Below, piece after piece: positions 42,261 through 52,547 of a stretch of 64,000 nt of DNA (the first letter of the stretch is position 1; the number at the start of each line of letters is the position of its first letter). This DNA comes from an uncultured SAR86 cluster bacterium. GTDB taxonomy: Bacteria; Pseudomonadota; Gammaproteobacteria; Magnimaribacterales; Magnimaribacteraceae. The notes beneath the pieces are model-generated. The model ran no database searches. It was not told the origin of the DNA and worked only from the letters and a program-made list of their open reading frames with translations. The DNA lies in contig CACJMO010000001.1 of the NCBI GenBank assembly GCA_902594545.1, forward strand, positions 248,821-312,820, written 5' to 3'. The position numbers and the translations under genes were made by a program.

Positions 42261-43631
42261 TTAATTTCTTTCTTGTATGCTCTTTTTAATTGCAGCATGT
42301 TCTCTTTCCCCAAATTTGAATTTCGTAAATAAGAGATATGCACCTAAGCTATAAAAAATTAAAGGCACGAGTCCATAAAGGCTTATTAAAGCAATCTTAA
42401 CTTCCATAGTTTGTGGTTGATTGGGAACAAACCCTGAAAACTGCAAAACAAATCCAGTAACTAAGAGCATAATTCCTGTTGCACTTTTGAAAACGAAATT
42501 AAGAGCAGCAAAATAAGAACCTTCTTTTCTTTCTCCGGTGAGATACTCATCATAATCTATAACATCACCTTTCACTGAAGGGCCAATTGCTCCTCCACAA
42601 CCAGCTGCCATACCACCCAATGCAGCCCCGAGGAACATAACAATCAATCGTTCTGTTACAGAATCTAAGAAGGGGATAATAAATATTCCGCCAAAAGAAA
42701 TCCCTGTAAGAGCCAGACTAAACACCCATAATCTAATTTTTCCAAACTTTCTAGAGAGTGGTATCCAAAGCGGTACCGATAATGCGGAGGGGAGCATATA
42801 AGCAAAAATAATTAAAGGAGCCCAAGCCGGAGCTTCGACAATATATTGAGTAACATAGAGAGTTAGAACTCCAATAACTGCACCACCAAGATTCTCAATA
42901 AACAACACGATGATAAGAATCCTTGCATGAGGGTTAACCCATATATCTCTAAAGGCTTTAAAGGGATTTTTATTTACTCTATTTTGAAATTCTGGGTTTT
43001 CTTTGAGTCTTGAAACAGAGAAAAATATCATCATCGTCATTGCTATGACAGCAATTAACGCTAAGTTTCCTGCCAGTTCTCTGACATCACCTGTCGGGCT
43101 ATTTTCCTCACTAATCAATAGACTCATTGAAACCAAAGACAAAATTGAACCTAAAGTGAAGCCTATGTGCCTTACTCCGAATAGCCTAGTTCTCTCATGA
43201 TAGTCTTCAGAGAGTTCTGCCCCTAAAGCCATGTGAGGTACATTAAAAAGAGTTATTGCTGAGTAAAAGCTTAAGATCGCAATCATCATCCAAAGATCTA
43301 ACGACTGGCCTTGCATAGTCTCAGGTGGAGAAAATACGGCCAGAAATCCAAAAGAAATAGGAACAAAACTCAACAACATCCAAGTTCTCCTCCTGCCGTA
43401 TCTAAATGTTGTTCTGTCGCTTAGATATCCCGCAATGGGATCTGAAATAGCATCCCAGATTCTTGAGATACTAAATATAGCTCCCATAACAGCAGGGGCT
43501 ATGAGAAGCACATCGGTAGAAAACTTCATCACATAAAGACTCATTAGGAGATACATGTACCCTGCACCTATAGCAGGCATACCATAAGATATTGTTGTAC
43601 CCAGAGGAGCCTTAGTGTTGTTTTCTGTCAA
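42261..43631 (-). CDS. GPH-family (MelB-like) MFS sugar:cation symporter
   Basis: The 456-residue protein has 12 predicted helices. The loop DAISDPIAGYLSDRTTFRYGRRRTWM is the classic GPH motif (cation-coupled glycoside, pentoside or hexuronide uptake). GDVIDYDEYLTGERKEGSYFA is the second conserved block. Substrate not determined. It is 3 bp downstream of the amidohydrolase gene, so the transported compound may be that enzyme's substrate or precursor. Confidence 0.87.
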   Translation of the reverse strand: MTENNTKAPLGTTISYGMPAIGAGYMYLLMSLYVMKFSTDVLLIAPAVMGAIFSISRIWDAISDPIAGYLSDRTTFRYGRRRTWMLLSFVPISFGFLAVFSPPETMQGQSLDLWMMIAILSFYSAITLFNVPHMALGAELSEDYHERTRLFGVRHIGFTLGSILSLVSMSLLISEENSPTGDVRELAGNLALIAVIAMTMMIFFSVSRLKENPEFQNRVNKNPFKAFRDIWVNPHARILIIVLFIENLGGAVIGVLTLYVTQYIVEAPAWAPLIIFAYMLPSALSVPLWIPLSRKFGKIRLWVFSLALTGISFGGIFIIPFLDSVTERLIVMFLGAALGGMAAGCGGAIGPSVKGDVIDYDEYLTGERKEGSYFAALNFVFKSATGIMLLVTGFVLQFSGFVPNQPQTMEVKIALISLYGLVPLIFYSLGAYLLFTKFKFGEREHAAIKKSIQERN

Positions 43632-43634
43632 AGT

Positions 43635-44798
43635 TTATAACTTTATGCCCATGAGATTCTCCATATTCCCATGGTAAAAGGCTTTCATTGTCTCTTCATC
43701 ACAGCCTGTCATGGTAGCTTCAAACTTCCTTATCGGATCAGATGTGCCTTCAGGGTGAGGATAATCTGAGGCATACACAAGCATCTCACGACCAACGTTT
43801 TCTATTATCCAGCCAACTGGTTCTCCAGCAAAAGGCGAAACTTTGATATGTTTTTTAGCAGTTTCAGAAGGTAATTCTTTGAACTCTCTCTTTCTCTTAA
43901 ATAGAGAAGCAGTGTAGTCCAAGGCCTTTAACCATGAAGGTAGCCAAAAAGCTCCATGTTCCATCGATATGCCCTTTAGATTTGGATGCCTCTCAAACAC
44001 CCCATCAAAAATCATTGCTGAAAGAAACAGCTCTGCGCTGCTATTGATGGTCATCAAGCCAAGCTCGCCAGCAGGTGCATCTCCACCTAACTCCAGTTCG
44101 GTTTTACCGTTGTTTTTAAAGCTTTCTGAAACAGCTTTATAGTGACCATTAACAGCTACATGAATTACAAAAGGGGCTTTAGTTTGAACAAATTCGTTCC
44201 AAATGGGATCAAAATCTGGGTGAGTAAATGAAATGTTCTCATCATTTGGCTCATTGGTATCAATCATGAAAGAGTAACACCCGTCTTCAAAACCTCTTTT
44301 CATAATCTCTAGAGCTTTCTTCGGCCCTAGCTGAAGCGGCAGATAACCAATTGCCTTTAATCTTTCATCAGCCTCACAAAAACTTCCCATTGCTTTGTTG
44401 AGAGTCAAGGCGCCTGCCTCTAAAACTTCCAAATCGTCTGTATGCGCAATCTGATGAAATGAAAAAGTAGGCAATACCCATTGGAGAGAATAACCAAATA
44501 GATCTAGAGCATGTGATCTCTCTTTAGGGTCAAAGGCACCAAGCCTGTTCCATCCACTTTTCGTATTATCTAATATGGCCTCTTCAAATTTAGCCATAGT
44601 CTCTGGATCTTTTTGTCTTTTCTCAAAGAGCTCTCGGCCACGATCGAGGCCTGCCTGAACAACAGGCAGCTCTTTTTGGGCTGACATTAAAGGTATGAGA
44701 TCTTTGTGTTCTTTTGAAGCAACTTCATGCAAAAAATCATCAAGCTCAATTACATGACTGTCAGCATCAATTATTTTTCTGTCTTGTGCGTAACTCAT
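43635..44798 (-). CDS. amidohydrolase-2 family metal-dependent hydrolase or decarboxylase
   Basis: The 387-residue TIM-barrel protein has DADSHVIE at residues 11-18 (the first metal motif), FVIHVAV near the middle, MEHGAFWLP and the C-terminal YASDYPHPEG, the layout of the ACMSD/gamma-resorcylate-decarboxylase group. These remove carboxyl groups from, or hydrolyse, aromatic or cyclic acids. Together with the FAD monooxygenase upstream and the symporter downstream it suggests uptake and degradation of a ring compound; this is inference. Confidence 0.83.
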   Translation of the reverse strand: MSYAQDRKIIDADSHVIELDDFLHEVASKEHKDLIPLMSAQKELPVVQAGLDRGRELFEKRQKDPETMAKFEEAILDNTKSGWNRLGAFDPKERSHALDLFGYSLQWVLPTFSFHQIAHTDDLEVLEAGALTLNKAMGSFCEADERLKAIGYLPLQLGPKKALEIMKRGFEDGCYSFMIDTNEPNDENISFTHPDFDPIWNEFVQTKAPFVIHVAVNGHYKAVSESFKNNGKTELELGGDAPAGELGLMTINSSAELFLSAMIFDGVFERHPNLKGISMEHGAFWLPSWLKALDYTASLFKRKREFKELPSETAKKHIKVSPFAGEPVGWIIENVGREMLVYASDYPHPEGTSDPIRKFEATMTGCDEETMKAFYHGNMENLMGIKL

Positions 44799-44861
44799 TT
44801 TCTCCTCCCTAGAAACTTACTTAGATTATCGTTTCAAAGATTAAAAGCAAGGATTAACAGT

Positions 44862-46016
44862 TTATCTTTTCCTAATTGCCTTTAACTCTCTATCAAGCTC
44901 GTAAGAATGCAGACCTGAAACACTTCGTTTAAGAACAGCCTTAGTTATAAGGTTTCTTAATGACATGATCGAAGGAGCAGATACGTGATTAAAACGCCCC
45001 TGCAACAAAGACCTTTTCTGTATCCAGTTACTTCTGTTTTTTCTTAGCTTATTAAAATCTTCCAAAGCCAGTGTTATATCATCGCAGCCTTCTATGATTT
45101 CAGCCAAAGCGTAACCGTCTTCTATAGCCATACAAGCTCCTTGCCCCAAAAAAGGTACCATTGGATGAGCAGCATCTCCCAATAAAACTGATCTTCCCAT
45201 GAATAGCTTTTGTGGGAGAGATCTTTGAAAGATTCCCCATTTATAAACCTTATTTGCTGAGGCCATCATATGCACGAGTCCTTCGTTCCAATTAGCAAAT
45301 TTACTCAATAAATCTCTTGCCTCCCCTTCGGTTCTCCATGACTCTTCATGCCAAGAACTTTTACTTTCTATTGCCACAAAATTTATATAATCATCACGTC
45401 CTGTTGGATAATGGACGATATGGCCTCCGGGCCCGTAATAGACATTAGCTTTATCGCTGCCTTGAAATTTAGGCAAATCATCAGCTCTCACCATGCCCCG
45501 CCATGCCACATAACCTGTGAATTTTGGTTCTAAATTATCGTATATCTGACCTCTCAAGCCAGACTTGATGCCATCACAAATTAGAATTAAGTCATAATTT
45601 TTTGTACGGTCCTTAATACTCAAATCCCCAGTAGAAGCATTTACATAATTAATTTCATGATCAAGATTTAAATTTCCTCCAGCTGATTTGAAAGACATCG
45701 CCAGAGTGTCTATCAAATCCCTTCTATCTAAAGAAATAAAGCTTTCATCTAATTCAACAGAAGCAATTTCTCGAGCACTTTTGTATTCGCGTACATAAGA
45801 TTTCATGGGGTGGTAAGCGTTCTTTGCAATCCCACTAAGGAGACCTATGTTATCCAATAGAGAGGTAGCGTTTTTTGAGAGAGTGATGCCCGCCCCAAAT
45901 TCACTAATGGAATGAGACCTTTCGTAGACATCTACAGCTATACCTTTTTTTCTTATCGCGTAACCGGCCGTTAATCCAGATATGCCGGCACCAATAACTG
46001 CGACACTGGTGATCAC
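44862..46016 (-). CDS. FAD-dependent aromatic-ring hydroxylase-like monooxygenase
   Basis: The 384-residue flavoprotein has the dinucleotide fold [12 protein letters not shown] (residues 7-18), the middle motif [10 protein letters not shown], and the FAD ribityl motif [22 protein letters not shown], all of the salicylate-hydroxylase/UbiH class. It overlaps rlmN by 4 bp and may be read through from it. Substrate unknown; a quinone-type or aromatic acid is likely. It is separate from ubiquinone genes, so a UbiH role is not supported. Confidence 0.82.
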   Translation of the reverse strand: MITSVAVIGAGISGLTAGYAIRKKGIAVDVYERSHSISEFGAGITLSKNATSLLDNIGLLSGIAKNAYHPMKSYVREYKSAREIASVELDESFISLDRRDLIDTLAMSFKSAGGNLNLDHEINYVNASTGDLSIKDRTKNYDLILICDGIKSGLRGQIYDNLEPKFTGYVAWRGMVRADDLPKFQGSDKANVYYGPGGHIVHYPTGRDDYINFVAIESKSSWHEESWRTEGEARDLLSKFANWNEGLVHMMASANKVYKWGIFQRSLPQKLFMGRSVLLGDAAHPMVPFLGQGACMAIEDGYALAEIIEGCDDITLALEDFNKLRKNRSNWIQKRSLLQGRFNHVSAPSIMSLRNLITKAVLKRSVSGLHSYELDRELKAIRKR

Positions 46017-47137
46017 TGTATGGCCTTAGCTATAATTTGATTCTTTATAGATCTTTCTTTTCGACGTGTTCTGTCGTTGACCTGGCCTACAAGCTGGCCA
46101 CATGCCGCCATAATATCGTCTCCACGTGTTGATCTAATAGTTGTCACATAGCCCTGTTCTTGAAGATATGACTGGAATCTTTTGATTCGGTTACCAGATG
46201 GTTTCAAATATCCTGAGCCTTCAAAAGGATTGAATGGAATAAGATTGATTTTACAAGGAAGTTGTCTTAAGAGCTGGCTAAGCTCTGCTGCATGATCCAG
46301 ACCATCGTTCACTTTATCGATGAGAATGTATTCAATAGTAGTAACTCTTTTGTCATTACAAGACTCAACATAACGGTTAACCGCATCCAAAAGTTCTTGT
46401 ATGGAATATTTCTTATTAATTGGAACTAACTCATTTCTTAATTCATCATTTGGAGCGTGAAGAGAAATCGTAAGTGCGATATCGGTTACTTTGCTTAATT
46501 CATCAATTTTAGGAACAATGCCAGAAGTACTTAACGTAACTTTTCTTTTAGATAGACCATAAGCATTATCATCAACCATCAAATTCATCGCATCCACAAC
46601 CGGCTCAAAATTCAATAAAGGTTCACCCATCCCCATCATGACTACATTTGTAATATGTCTGGAATTAGGATTTCTAGGCAAACCAAAGGAGTTTGCTGCC
46701 ACCCAAACCTGACCTATGATTTCATCGAGTGTTAGGTTTCTAGAAAATCCTTGCTTTCCAGTAGCGCAAAAACTGCAGTCAACTGCACAGCCAACTTGAG
46801 ATGACACGCAAAGTGTAGATCTGTTATTTTCTGGTATCAGGACCATCTCAATTAAATCGCTTTCATCTACTTTGATTACCCATTTCTTTGTTCCATCATT
46901 TGAAGTTTTTTCGTATACCACCTCTGGCACATTTATTTCACAAATCTCCGAAAGCTTTTTTCGAAGGCTCTTAGATAAATCTGTCATTTGCGAAATATCC
47001 GATACACCTCTTTGGTGAATCCATTTTATGATCTGAGTAGCTCTAAAGGGTTTCTCATCAATTGACACAAGAAAGTCTTCCATAGACTTTCGATTCAAGC
47101 CCATAAGATTCATTTTTTTTGTTTCAACAGCAGCCAT
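46013..47137 (-). CDS. rlmN: dual-specificity 23S rRNA / tRNA adenine-C2 methyltransferase RlmN
   Basis: RlmN methylates A2503 of 23S rRNA and A37 of some tRNAs with a radical-SAM mechanism. The cluster cysteines are C117, C121 and C124 (CAVDCSFC), and the C-terminal [15 protein letters not shown] holds the catalytic Cys. MGMGEPLLN is the SAM-binding block. The 374-residue length is normal. It lies 8 bp downstream of an MFS gene and overlaps the FAD monooxygenase at its 3' end. Confidence 0.95.
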   Translation of the reverse strand: MAAVETKKMNLMGLNRKSMEDFLVSIDEKPFRATQIIKWIHQRGVSDISQMTDLSKSLRKKLSEICEINVPEVVYEKTSNDGTKKWVIKVDESDLIEMVLIPENNRSTLCVSSQVGCAVDCSFCATGKQGFSRNLTLDEIIGQVWVAANSFGLPRNPNSRHITNVVMMGMGEPLLNFEPVVDAMNLMVDDNAYGLSKRKVTLSTSGIVPKIDELSKVTDIALTISLHAPNDELRNELVPINKKYSIQELLDAVNRYVESCNDKRVTTIEYILIDKVNDGLDHAAELSQLLRQLPCKINLIPFNPFEGSGYLKPSGNRIKRFQSYLQEQGYVTTIRSTRGDDIMAACGQLVGQVNDRTRRKERSIKNQIIAKAIQ

Positions 47138-47145
47138 TGCAGAGT

Positions 47146-48369
47146 TCAGTTTAAGGCGAGATTACTTTTTCTTCTAATTTGGAGAAAGAAAAACAAAAGG
47201 ACTATCAAATTAATGAATCCTGATATTCCAGCAATTGTAAAAGCCCAAGTGTAATCACCATAAATATCAAATAAATAACCTCCAAGAAAACCACCCAATC
47301 CCATTCCTATCCATCCAAAAAAAGAAGTTAAGCTCATGGCTCTTGCTCCAAACTTGGCAGACACCATCATCCTTGTGCATACAAGAATGCTAGACATCAC
47401 TCCTGAATAGGTAAAACCGAATAACGCAGCAACAACATAAATTCCCAAGGGAGACACCAAATGAGGGAACCAAACCACGAAGATAGTTTGGCCAAGCGAC
47501 ATTAAAAAATATCCAGGCAGGGCACCTATATAATCACCTAACATGCCACCAAATATTCTCCCGAATGCTCCGCAAATCATTAAAAGCATCAATACGAATG
47601 TTGAAAATTCCAAGCTAAAACCCTTGTCGGTCAGCAATGGTACCAAGTGCATTATTGGCACTGACATGCAGACGCAGCAAAATATCACAGCAAAACTTAT
47701 CCATGCAACGACTGCCTTTTCAGAAAGAGGAAAATGCCTTTCTTCGCTTATTGCATCAGAGCGAGCATCTACTCTCCAGGGAGACTCTTTGATCAACAGC
47801 GAGATAGGCAAGGAGATAGAAATATAAATAAGCGCAAGATAAATATAAGCACTTTGCCATCCGTAACTTAGGATCAATATTCCACTTAAGTGTGGAATAA
47901 AAGCCTGCCCTACCGCACCACCTGAGGCAGCAATTCCCAGCGCGAGGCCTGGATTTTCCCTAAACCAGAACCCCACATTCGCATAAAGGGGTGAAAATAA
48001 AAGTGCCGAACCTAGCGCACCAAATAAAAAATACAAAAGGTAAAATTGATAGATAGAATCTAGGGAGCTTAAAGCCAATAAAGTTAAACTCATGCTTATT
48101 GCACCAGCAAGCCCAAACCATTTAGTCCCGTACTTATCAGCAACCTGGCCCCAAATTACACCAAAAGCTGCAGAAGCAAAGGATGCGATCGTATAAGCAA
48201 ATGAGGTTTGTCCTCTAGACCAACCAAACTCCAAAGATACGGGCTTCAAGAAAACGGAAATTGATGCCATGGAACCAAAAGCTAGACCGCTTAAAGTAAA
48301 GACAACCAAGACCATTGCCCAACCGTAGTTAATTCCTCGTTTTTGAAATATATTTTCTACTGCTTTCAT
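47146..48369 (-). CDS. MFS transporter, monocarboxylate/OFA-like
   Basis: The 407-residue protein has 12 predicted helices. The start with [19 protein letters not shown] and [17 protein letters not shown], and the [11 protein letters not shown] loop, match the monocarboxylate/oxalate-formate porter group. Substrate unknown. It is 4 bp downstream of the M20 peptidase gene, so it may carry that enzyme's product. Confidence 0.82.
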   Translation of the reverse strand: MKAVENIFQKRGINYGWAMVLVVFTLSGLAFGSMASISVFLKPVSLEFGWSRGQTSFAYTIASFASAAFGVIWGQVADKYGTKWFGLAGAISMSLTLLALSSLDSIYQFYLLYFLFGALGSALLFSPLYANVGFWFRENPGLALGIAASGGAVGQAFIPHLSGILILSYGWQSAYIYLALIYISISLPISLLIKESPWRVDARSDAISEERHFPLSEKAVVAWISFAVIFCCVCMSVPIMHLVPLLTDKGFSLEFSTFVLMLLMICGAFGRIFGGMLGDYIGALPGYFLMSLGQTIFVVWFPHLVSPLGIYVVAALFGFTYSGVMSSILVCTRMMVSAKFGARAMSLTSFFGWIGMGLGGFLGGYLFDIYGDYTWAFTIAGISGFINLIVLLFFFLQIRRKSNLALN

Positions 48370-48373
48370 AGAG

Positions 48374-49837
48374 CTACGAAGAAGAGCCTTTTTCTATGAT
48401 CCTTATATATGCTCTTATGCCATCTAAAAAATCTTTCTTCTTAATTCTTTCATTGGTTCCGTGAAATCCTGCAAACTCTTCATTTGATAATGGAAAGGGG
48501 TTAAATCTATAAGAATTATCAGCTACTTTTCCATAATGTCGAGTATCTGATCCTGCAATCATCAGACCCGGGGCAACAATCACATCACCAAAGATTTCTT
48601 TTACAGAACTTTCGATTACTTTATACCCTCTAGACTCCCAACTTGAAACTTGGCTAGCCGGCCTGCCCGAATAAGAGAGGGCCCTCACTTCTACATTTTC
48701 ATTTTCTACAAGGCCTCTCACGTGATCGAAAACATCTTCAACTGAATTTTGTGGATGAATTCTAAAATTAACCAATGCAGTCGCCTCAATGGGTAACACA
48801 TTTGTTTTCACGCTAGCAGAAAGCATTGTGGGGGCAGTTGTTGTTCTTAACATGGCATTTGTTGCTGGTACTTGAGACAAATACGAATCAATAATCCCCC
48901 CAAAGAGCCAGCGATTAGCGAAAGCAATCTTATAAACAAAGGGCATATGTTTGCTCATTTCATCAAACATAGCCAAACTTAGGCCATCTAATCCACCCGG
49001 CATCCTGTTCTCATCAAGTTTTACTAAAGCTTTTGATAAGTGCCCCACAGCTGAGCTTCTGGTTGGCATAGAAGAGTGACCTCCTTTAGCTTTGCCTACC
49101 ACTTGTAAAGTTACACTTCCTTTCTCTGCTACATTAATTGCGGCCACAAGCTTATCAACACCAGGAATAAAGCCTCCTAATAAAAAAGACCCTTCGTCCA
49201 AAGACCATTCGAGCTGTACATTGGATTCAGACAAGTACCTGGCCACCTCAGCTGCACCATTTACTCCACCTATCTCTTCATCGTGACCAAAACTCAAGTA
49301 AATAGTTCTAGCAGGTTCAAAACCAGATTCCATAAGAAATGAAACAGCCTCCAGAATGCCAATCACTCCACTCTTATCATCTAAAGCCCCCCTTCCCCAA
49401 ACATACTCTGAGTCAATAGCTCCAGAATATGGGGGCTCCATCCAGTTATCTTCGGTTCCTGGTATAACAGGCACAACATCATAATGTCCCGTTACTAAAA
49501 TAGGCTTGAGATGTGGATTTGAGCCTTTCCATTTGAACAAAAGAGTGTCATTAAATATTTGGAGTGAGGTATTTTGATGAACCAACTTATAACTTTCTTT
49601 TAACCAATCAATAAAGCGTTCAAATTCTTGTAAAGATTCTTCGGTCCTATTCTGATTAGAAATTGTCTTAAATTTAATTGAGTTAGATAAATTAGTAATG
49701 GCCCTATCTTCATTAATTTCAAATGTTGTTTTATTGTACGACTCCTCATTTTCAGGATTGTGCGTAAGGGCATTAACCAAGACCAGTGCAACCAAAAACA
49801 ACAGACCTAAAGAACAGAATTTAATAAACCTCAACAT
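48374..49837 (-). CDS. membrane-anchored M20 family metallopeptidase (PM20D1-like)
   Basis: A single N-terminal helix (FCSLGLLFLVALVLVNAL) anchors a 487-residue M20 peptidase. Zinc motifs are VTGHYDVVPV (His-x-Asp), GRGALDDKSG (bridging Asp), FGHDEEIGG (Glu-Glu) and the C-terminal FHGTNER (His). The dimerisation (lid) domain is complete. PM20D1-type enzymes join or split N-acyl amino acids and other small amides. RNA order suggests an operon with the MFS gene. Confidence 0.88.
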   Translation of the reverse strand: MLRFIKFCSLGLLFLVALVLVNALTHNPENEESYNKTTFEINEDRAITNLSNSIKFKTISNQNRTEESLQEFERFIDWLKESYKLVHQNTSLQIFNDTLLFKWKGSNPHLKPILVTGHYDVVPVIPGTEDNWMEPPYSGAIDSEYVWGRGALDDKSGVIGILEAVSFLMESGFEPARTIYLSFGHDEEIGGVNGAAEVARYLSESNVQLEWSLDEGSFLLGGFIPGVDKLVAAINVAEKGSVTLQVVGKAKGGHSSMPTRSSAVGHLSKALVKLDENRMPGGLDGLSLAMFDEMSKHMPFVYKIAFANRWLFGGIIDSYLSQVPATNAMLRTTTAPTMLSASVKTNVLPIEATALVNFRIHPQNSVEDVFDHVRGLVENENVEVRALSYSGRPASQVSSWESRGYKVIESSVKEIFGDVIVAPGLMIAGSDTRHYGKVADNSYRFNPFPLSNEEFAGFHGTNERIKKKDFLDGIRAYIRIIEKGSSS

Positions 49838-49850
49838 TTGATATTTCCTC

Positions 49851-50576
49851 TCATGGATTTAAACCAAGCAACTCATCAGCCACCCAACTGATAGACCAAT
49901 TATGTCCTAGCTTGTTACCTTTATAAGTTTCCGGGAGCCTAGTTATTTTGCTATTTAAAATCATAGTTTCTTGGGGGTCGTAGTCTAGATCTTTAAAAGC
50001 ACCGTCAAGCTCTTTAATTGTCCTCCATTGATGGAGGCTTGTATTGTCTTGAGTTGCTCCAGGAGGCTCATAACCGCACATTGATGACACAGGACCCATG
50101 CCTTTAAGAGGTGCCGCAATTGCGTGAATTTCAAGAGGAAGTTTCTCTTTCCAATTTTGCATGAAAGAAGTAACCAGAATCCCTCCATAGCTATGACCAA
50201 GCAAAATGATTTTTTTAATATTTGGTTTCTCCACAAGTAAATCACTTAAATTTTTGGATAGAGATTGAATGCCCGGACCTGGACATAAGCTGTCATCCCA
50301 GCGAAAAAAAGCTACAAGCTTGTCTGAATTGTCCAAAGAACTGAGAGGGTATATCCACTCGTATCCACGACTGTTGCTGCCGTGCACTCCTATGATTAAA
50401 GTTTTTTCCATAGTGTTGTTTTCTTCCAATGTATGCAAACCATAAGGCAGCGACATCAATCTTTTTCCGGAGTCAAAAACATTTCCTATTATCTTAAATT
50501 CTTTAAGACTAACTTCTTCGCTTTCACTGCACGAAACCAATAAGAAAATCATAAATAAATAAAGAATATTCCTCAT
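49851..50576 (-). CDS. predicted alpha/beta hydrolase lipoprotein
   Basis: MRNILYLFMIFLLVSCSE is a lipoprotein signal with the lipobox LLVSC. The domain has IGVHGSNSRG (oxyanion), the nucleophile Ser in LLGHSYGGIL and a C-terminal GHNWSIS that may give the His. I start at ATG 50576, which has GGAGG upstream, and not at the in-frame ATG 50597. It is 13 bp upstream of the M20 peptidase. Substrate unknown. Confidence 0.75.
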   Translation of the reverse strand: MRNILYLFMIFLLVSCSESEEVSLKEFKIIGNVFDSGKRLMSLPYGLHTLEENNTMEKTLIIGVHGSNSRGYEWIYPLSSLDNSDKLVAFFRWDDSLCPGPGIQSLSKNLSDLLVEKPNIKKIILLGHSYGGILVTSFMQNWKEKLPLEIHAIAAPLKGMGPVSSMCGYEPPGATQDNTSLHQWRTIKELDGAFKDLDYDPQETMILNSKITRLPETYKGNKLGHNWSISWVADELLGLNP

Positions 50577-50627
50577 GCCTCTTTCCTCCGTATCCAATTA
50601 GAATCAATACTTAGCGCTCTCACAAAT

Positions 50628-51269
50628 CTATTTAGAATAGCCTGCCATTTTATCCAACGCCGCCACCTTGCCTTCCTCCAAACCAGCGTCTATTGAATCT
50701 TGGCGAACAGTTTCGTATCGATATGGAAAAATAGATTTTCTCCTGGTTTGAACGAAATACACTAAAAATCCCCATAAGTTTAAGAAAATACAAAGATAAA
50801 GCACCCAAGGCCTGATTAAGTCTGCAAAGAAAATAAACATTAAAACTTGGAGACTTGTTTCGGGTTTTGTTAAGAAAGTTATTACAAATCCAAGCCTACC
50901 AGGAAGATAGACCATCCATAAAAGCATCATAATTAATGCAAGGCTTATAAAAATTAGCTCGAGCTCAAACCTCGTAATTGCTCCTTCAATAAGACCATTG
51001 AGGGCCACAAAGCCTAGCAAAAAGCATACCGCTGCATGCATCTTATAACTTACGACCTCTCTCATGGCCAAATAACTATTCACCCTTCCATTTCTCATGT
51101 TCCAAGGCTTTTCTGTCGAAAAAGAGTCCAATATTTCGAAAATACCTATCCCCATATAAACAATAACTTCTATCCATAAAATAACTTTTAATAAGGTTGT
51201 TAGCTGTAATAGTTCAGTAGCGCCCACTTGTCCTCCTAATCTTTGAAATAAGTCAATGAAACTTAGCAT
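50628..51269 (-). CDS. multi-pass membrane protein of unknown function
   Basis: The 213-residue protein has about five hydrophobic segments (residues 25-45, 74-93, 97-118, 140-157, 158-173) and a charged tail (RRKSIFPYRYETVRQDSIDAG). I cannot place it in a family. It is the first gene of the minus-strand run towards the lipoprotein hydrolase, set off upstream by a strong terminator. Confidence 0.6.
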   Translation of the reverse strand: MLSFIDLFQRLGGQVGATELLQLTTLLKVILWIEVIVYMGIGIFEILDSFSTEKPWNMRNGRVNSYLAMREVVSYKMHAAVCFLLGFVALNGLIEGAITRFELELIFISLALIMMLLWMVYLPGRLGFVITFLTKPETSLQVLMFIFFADLIRPWVLYLCIFLNLWGFLVYFVQTRRKSIFPYRYETVRQDSIDAGLEEGKVAALDKMAGYSK

Positions 51270-51274
51270 AAAAA

Positions 51275-51298
51275 AACCCTCCTAAGGGAGGGTTTTTT
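51275..51298 (-). terminator. intrinsic terminator of the 51313-51738 gene
   Basis: AACCCTCC and GGAGGGTT arms surround a TAAG loop, with A6 on one side and T6 on the other, so it can work on both strands. It lies just past the stop of the secreted-protein gene and before the start of the next minus-strand gene. Confidence 0.85.
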
Positions 51299-51312
51299 AA
51301 AATCATCAGCAG

Positions 51313-51738
51313 TTAGAATGGATAAAAAGTCATCTCAACTGATTCTGTTCTGAGGTTTATTACTGTTTCGCAGTAATTTAGCCTTCCGTCACTAACATCA
51401 TCTAAAGAATAGAATTTCATGATAGATCCTTCTCTTCTAAAAACGCCCTGCCTTGATCCTGCTTCGCGATTTCCTTCATCATTAAAACCTACTCCTCTTC
51501 CATAAAAGTAACCTTGGTCAGGCAGTGCAGGATTGAGCCTAACATTGTAAGTTAAAAAAACTTTTCCATATATGCCTGCTTCAGCCGAAACAGTTATAAC
51601 ACCGCCTTCATCTGTTAATTCAACAGAAGTGAGCTTTCCGGAAAGTTGGAAAGATTCACCTTTAGGATCATGCGCAAAAATGGACAAAGAAAATGCTGTC
51701 GATAGCAGAATGGCTATGGCTGCTTTATATAATTTCAT
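51313..51738 (-). CDS. small secreted beta-rich protein, paralogue of the 52548 product
   Basis: A Sec signal (LYKAAIAILLSTAFSLSIFA) precedes about 120 residues rich in Gly and beta-prone segments. KGESF follows the signal, then YGKVFLTYNV, EGSIMKFYSLDDVSDG, and a final FYPF. These align with the product of 52548-52991 (KGESF, YGKVYLTHHF, DGKIVSMYSFDTVNNG, VFPV), so the two are paralogues. Two Tyr-Cys residues appear only here. Function unknown. Confidence 0.72.
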   Translation of the reverse strand: MKLYKAAIAILLSTAFSLSIFAHDPKGESFQLSGKLTSVELTDEGGVITVSAEAGIYGKVFLTYNVRLNPALPDQGYFYGRGVGFNDEGNREAGSRQGVFRREGSIMKFYSLDDVSDGRLNYCETVINLRTESVEMTFYPF

Positions 51739-51801
51739 AATATTCTCCTTTTTTCTATGAACAGATATACTGACAATATCAAAATTATTACTGGAGTAAA
51801 A

Positions 51802-52434
51802 ATGTTTAAAAAATTCATCATATTAGCTGTAGGCTTCATATTAATTTCCTGTGGAGCAGAAATGGAGGTTGAAGTATCTACAAATGGAGGTGAGCCAACT
51901 GGTTCTCATGATTCTGCAGAGTGGCAAATATGGGCCTATTCCACGGCCGCACCTGACTTTATAGGTAATTTTGCTACTGTAAAAGGCAGTGAAGGAGAGG
52001 TACTTAGAGAAGGTTCAAATGGCTGGGTTTGTCTGGCCTTTAATCCTATGCCTGAGGGAGGATTTAACTCCCCGCATGATGCTAATCCTGCTTGTGGAGA
52101 TGCTGCATCATTGGCTTGGGTTGATGCTTATATGAACAATACCATTCCCGAAATGGAGAGCGATGGATGGCTATGGATGCTTCATGGAGACACTGGTGTG
52201 GATAATTTCAGAGCATATTCTGAAGGAGATAGAGAGGGTTCTAATCCTATGCACTTCATTGAGTCCGGTCCTCACTTAATGCTATTACCCAGAGACCCAA
52301 GCAGTCTGGACACGCAAACTACGGATTTTGATACAGGAGCGCCTTACGTTATGTTTAAAGGGACACCATACGTTCACTTAATGATTCCGACTGAAGGCTA
52401 CTATGAATATCAGCCCAGTGCAGAACCGAAGTAA
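51802..52434 (+). CDS. predicted lipoprotein of unknown function
   Basis: MFKKFIILAVGFILISCGAE is a lipoprotein signal with lipobox LISC. The mature 190 residues have SAEWQIWAYSTAAPDFIGNFA, NGWVCLAFNPMPEGG, then GPHLMLLPRDPSSLDT and APYVMFKGTPYVHLMIP, a conserved-looking pattern I cannot name. I use ATG 51802 with GGAGTAAAA upstream; an in-frame ATG at 51757 is closer to the divergent gene. It lies between two paralogous secreted-protein genes. Confidence 0.7.
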   Translation: MFKKFIILAVGFILISCGAEMEVEVSTNGGEPTGSHDSAEWQIWAYSTAAPDFIGNFATVKGSEGEVLREGSNGWVCLAFNPMPEGGFNSPHDANPACGDAASLAWVDAYMNNTIPEMESDGWLWMLHGDTGVDNFRAYSEGDREGSNPMHFIESGPHLMLLPRDPSSLDTQTTDFDTGAPYVMFKGTPYVHLMIPTEGYYEYQPSAEPK

Positions 52435-52445
52435 TAAAATAAAAA

Positions 52446-52473
52446 AATAGGCCTAAGGGCCTATTTTTTTTGT
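52446..52473 (+). terminator. intrinsic terminator after the 51802 lipoprotein gene
   Basis: AATAGGCC and GGCCTATT form an 8-bp stem with a TAAG loop, flanked by an A run before and a T8 run after. It ends the lipoprotein message before the next gene's own promoter. Confidence 0.85.
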
Positions 52474-52506
52474 TGTATATTCCTGTTCAACAATTAAAGT
52501 GTGATG

Positions 52507-52528
52507 AAGGTTAGAGTGACCTAACCTT
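52507..52528. promoter_or_regulatory. 22-bp palindrome upstream of the 52548 secreted-protein gene
   Basis: AAGGTTAG (52507-52514) and CTAACCTT (52521-52528) are perfect inverted repeats around a 6-base centre. They end 19 bases before the ATG. It may be an operator or a hairpin in the leader RNA; it has no T tract, so it is not a terminator. Confidence 0.5.
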
Positions 52529-52547
52529 ATATTTAAAAGGATAAATT

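Noticed and set aside
44862..46016. FAD monooxygenase as UbiH/UbiF of ubiquinone synthesis
   Set aside because: No ubi gene is adjacent and the sequence is nearer salicylate-hydroxylase-like enzymes; the general name is safer.
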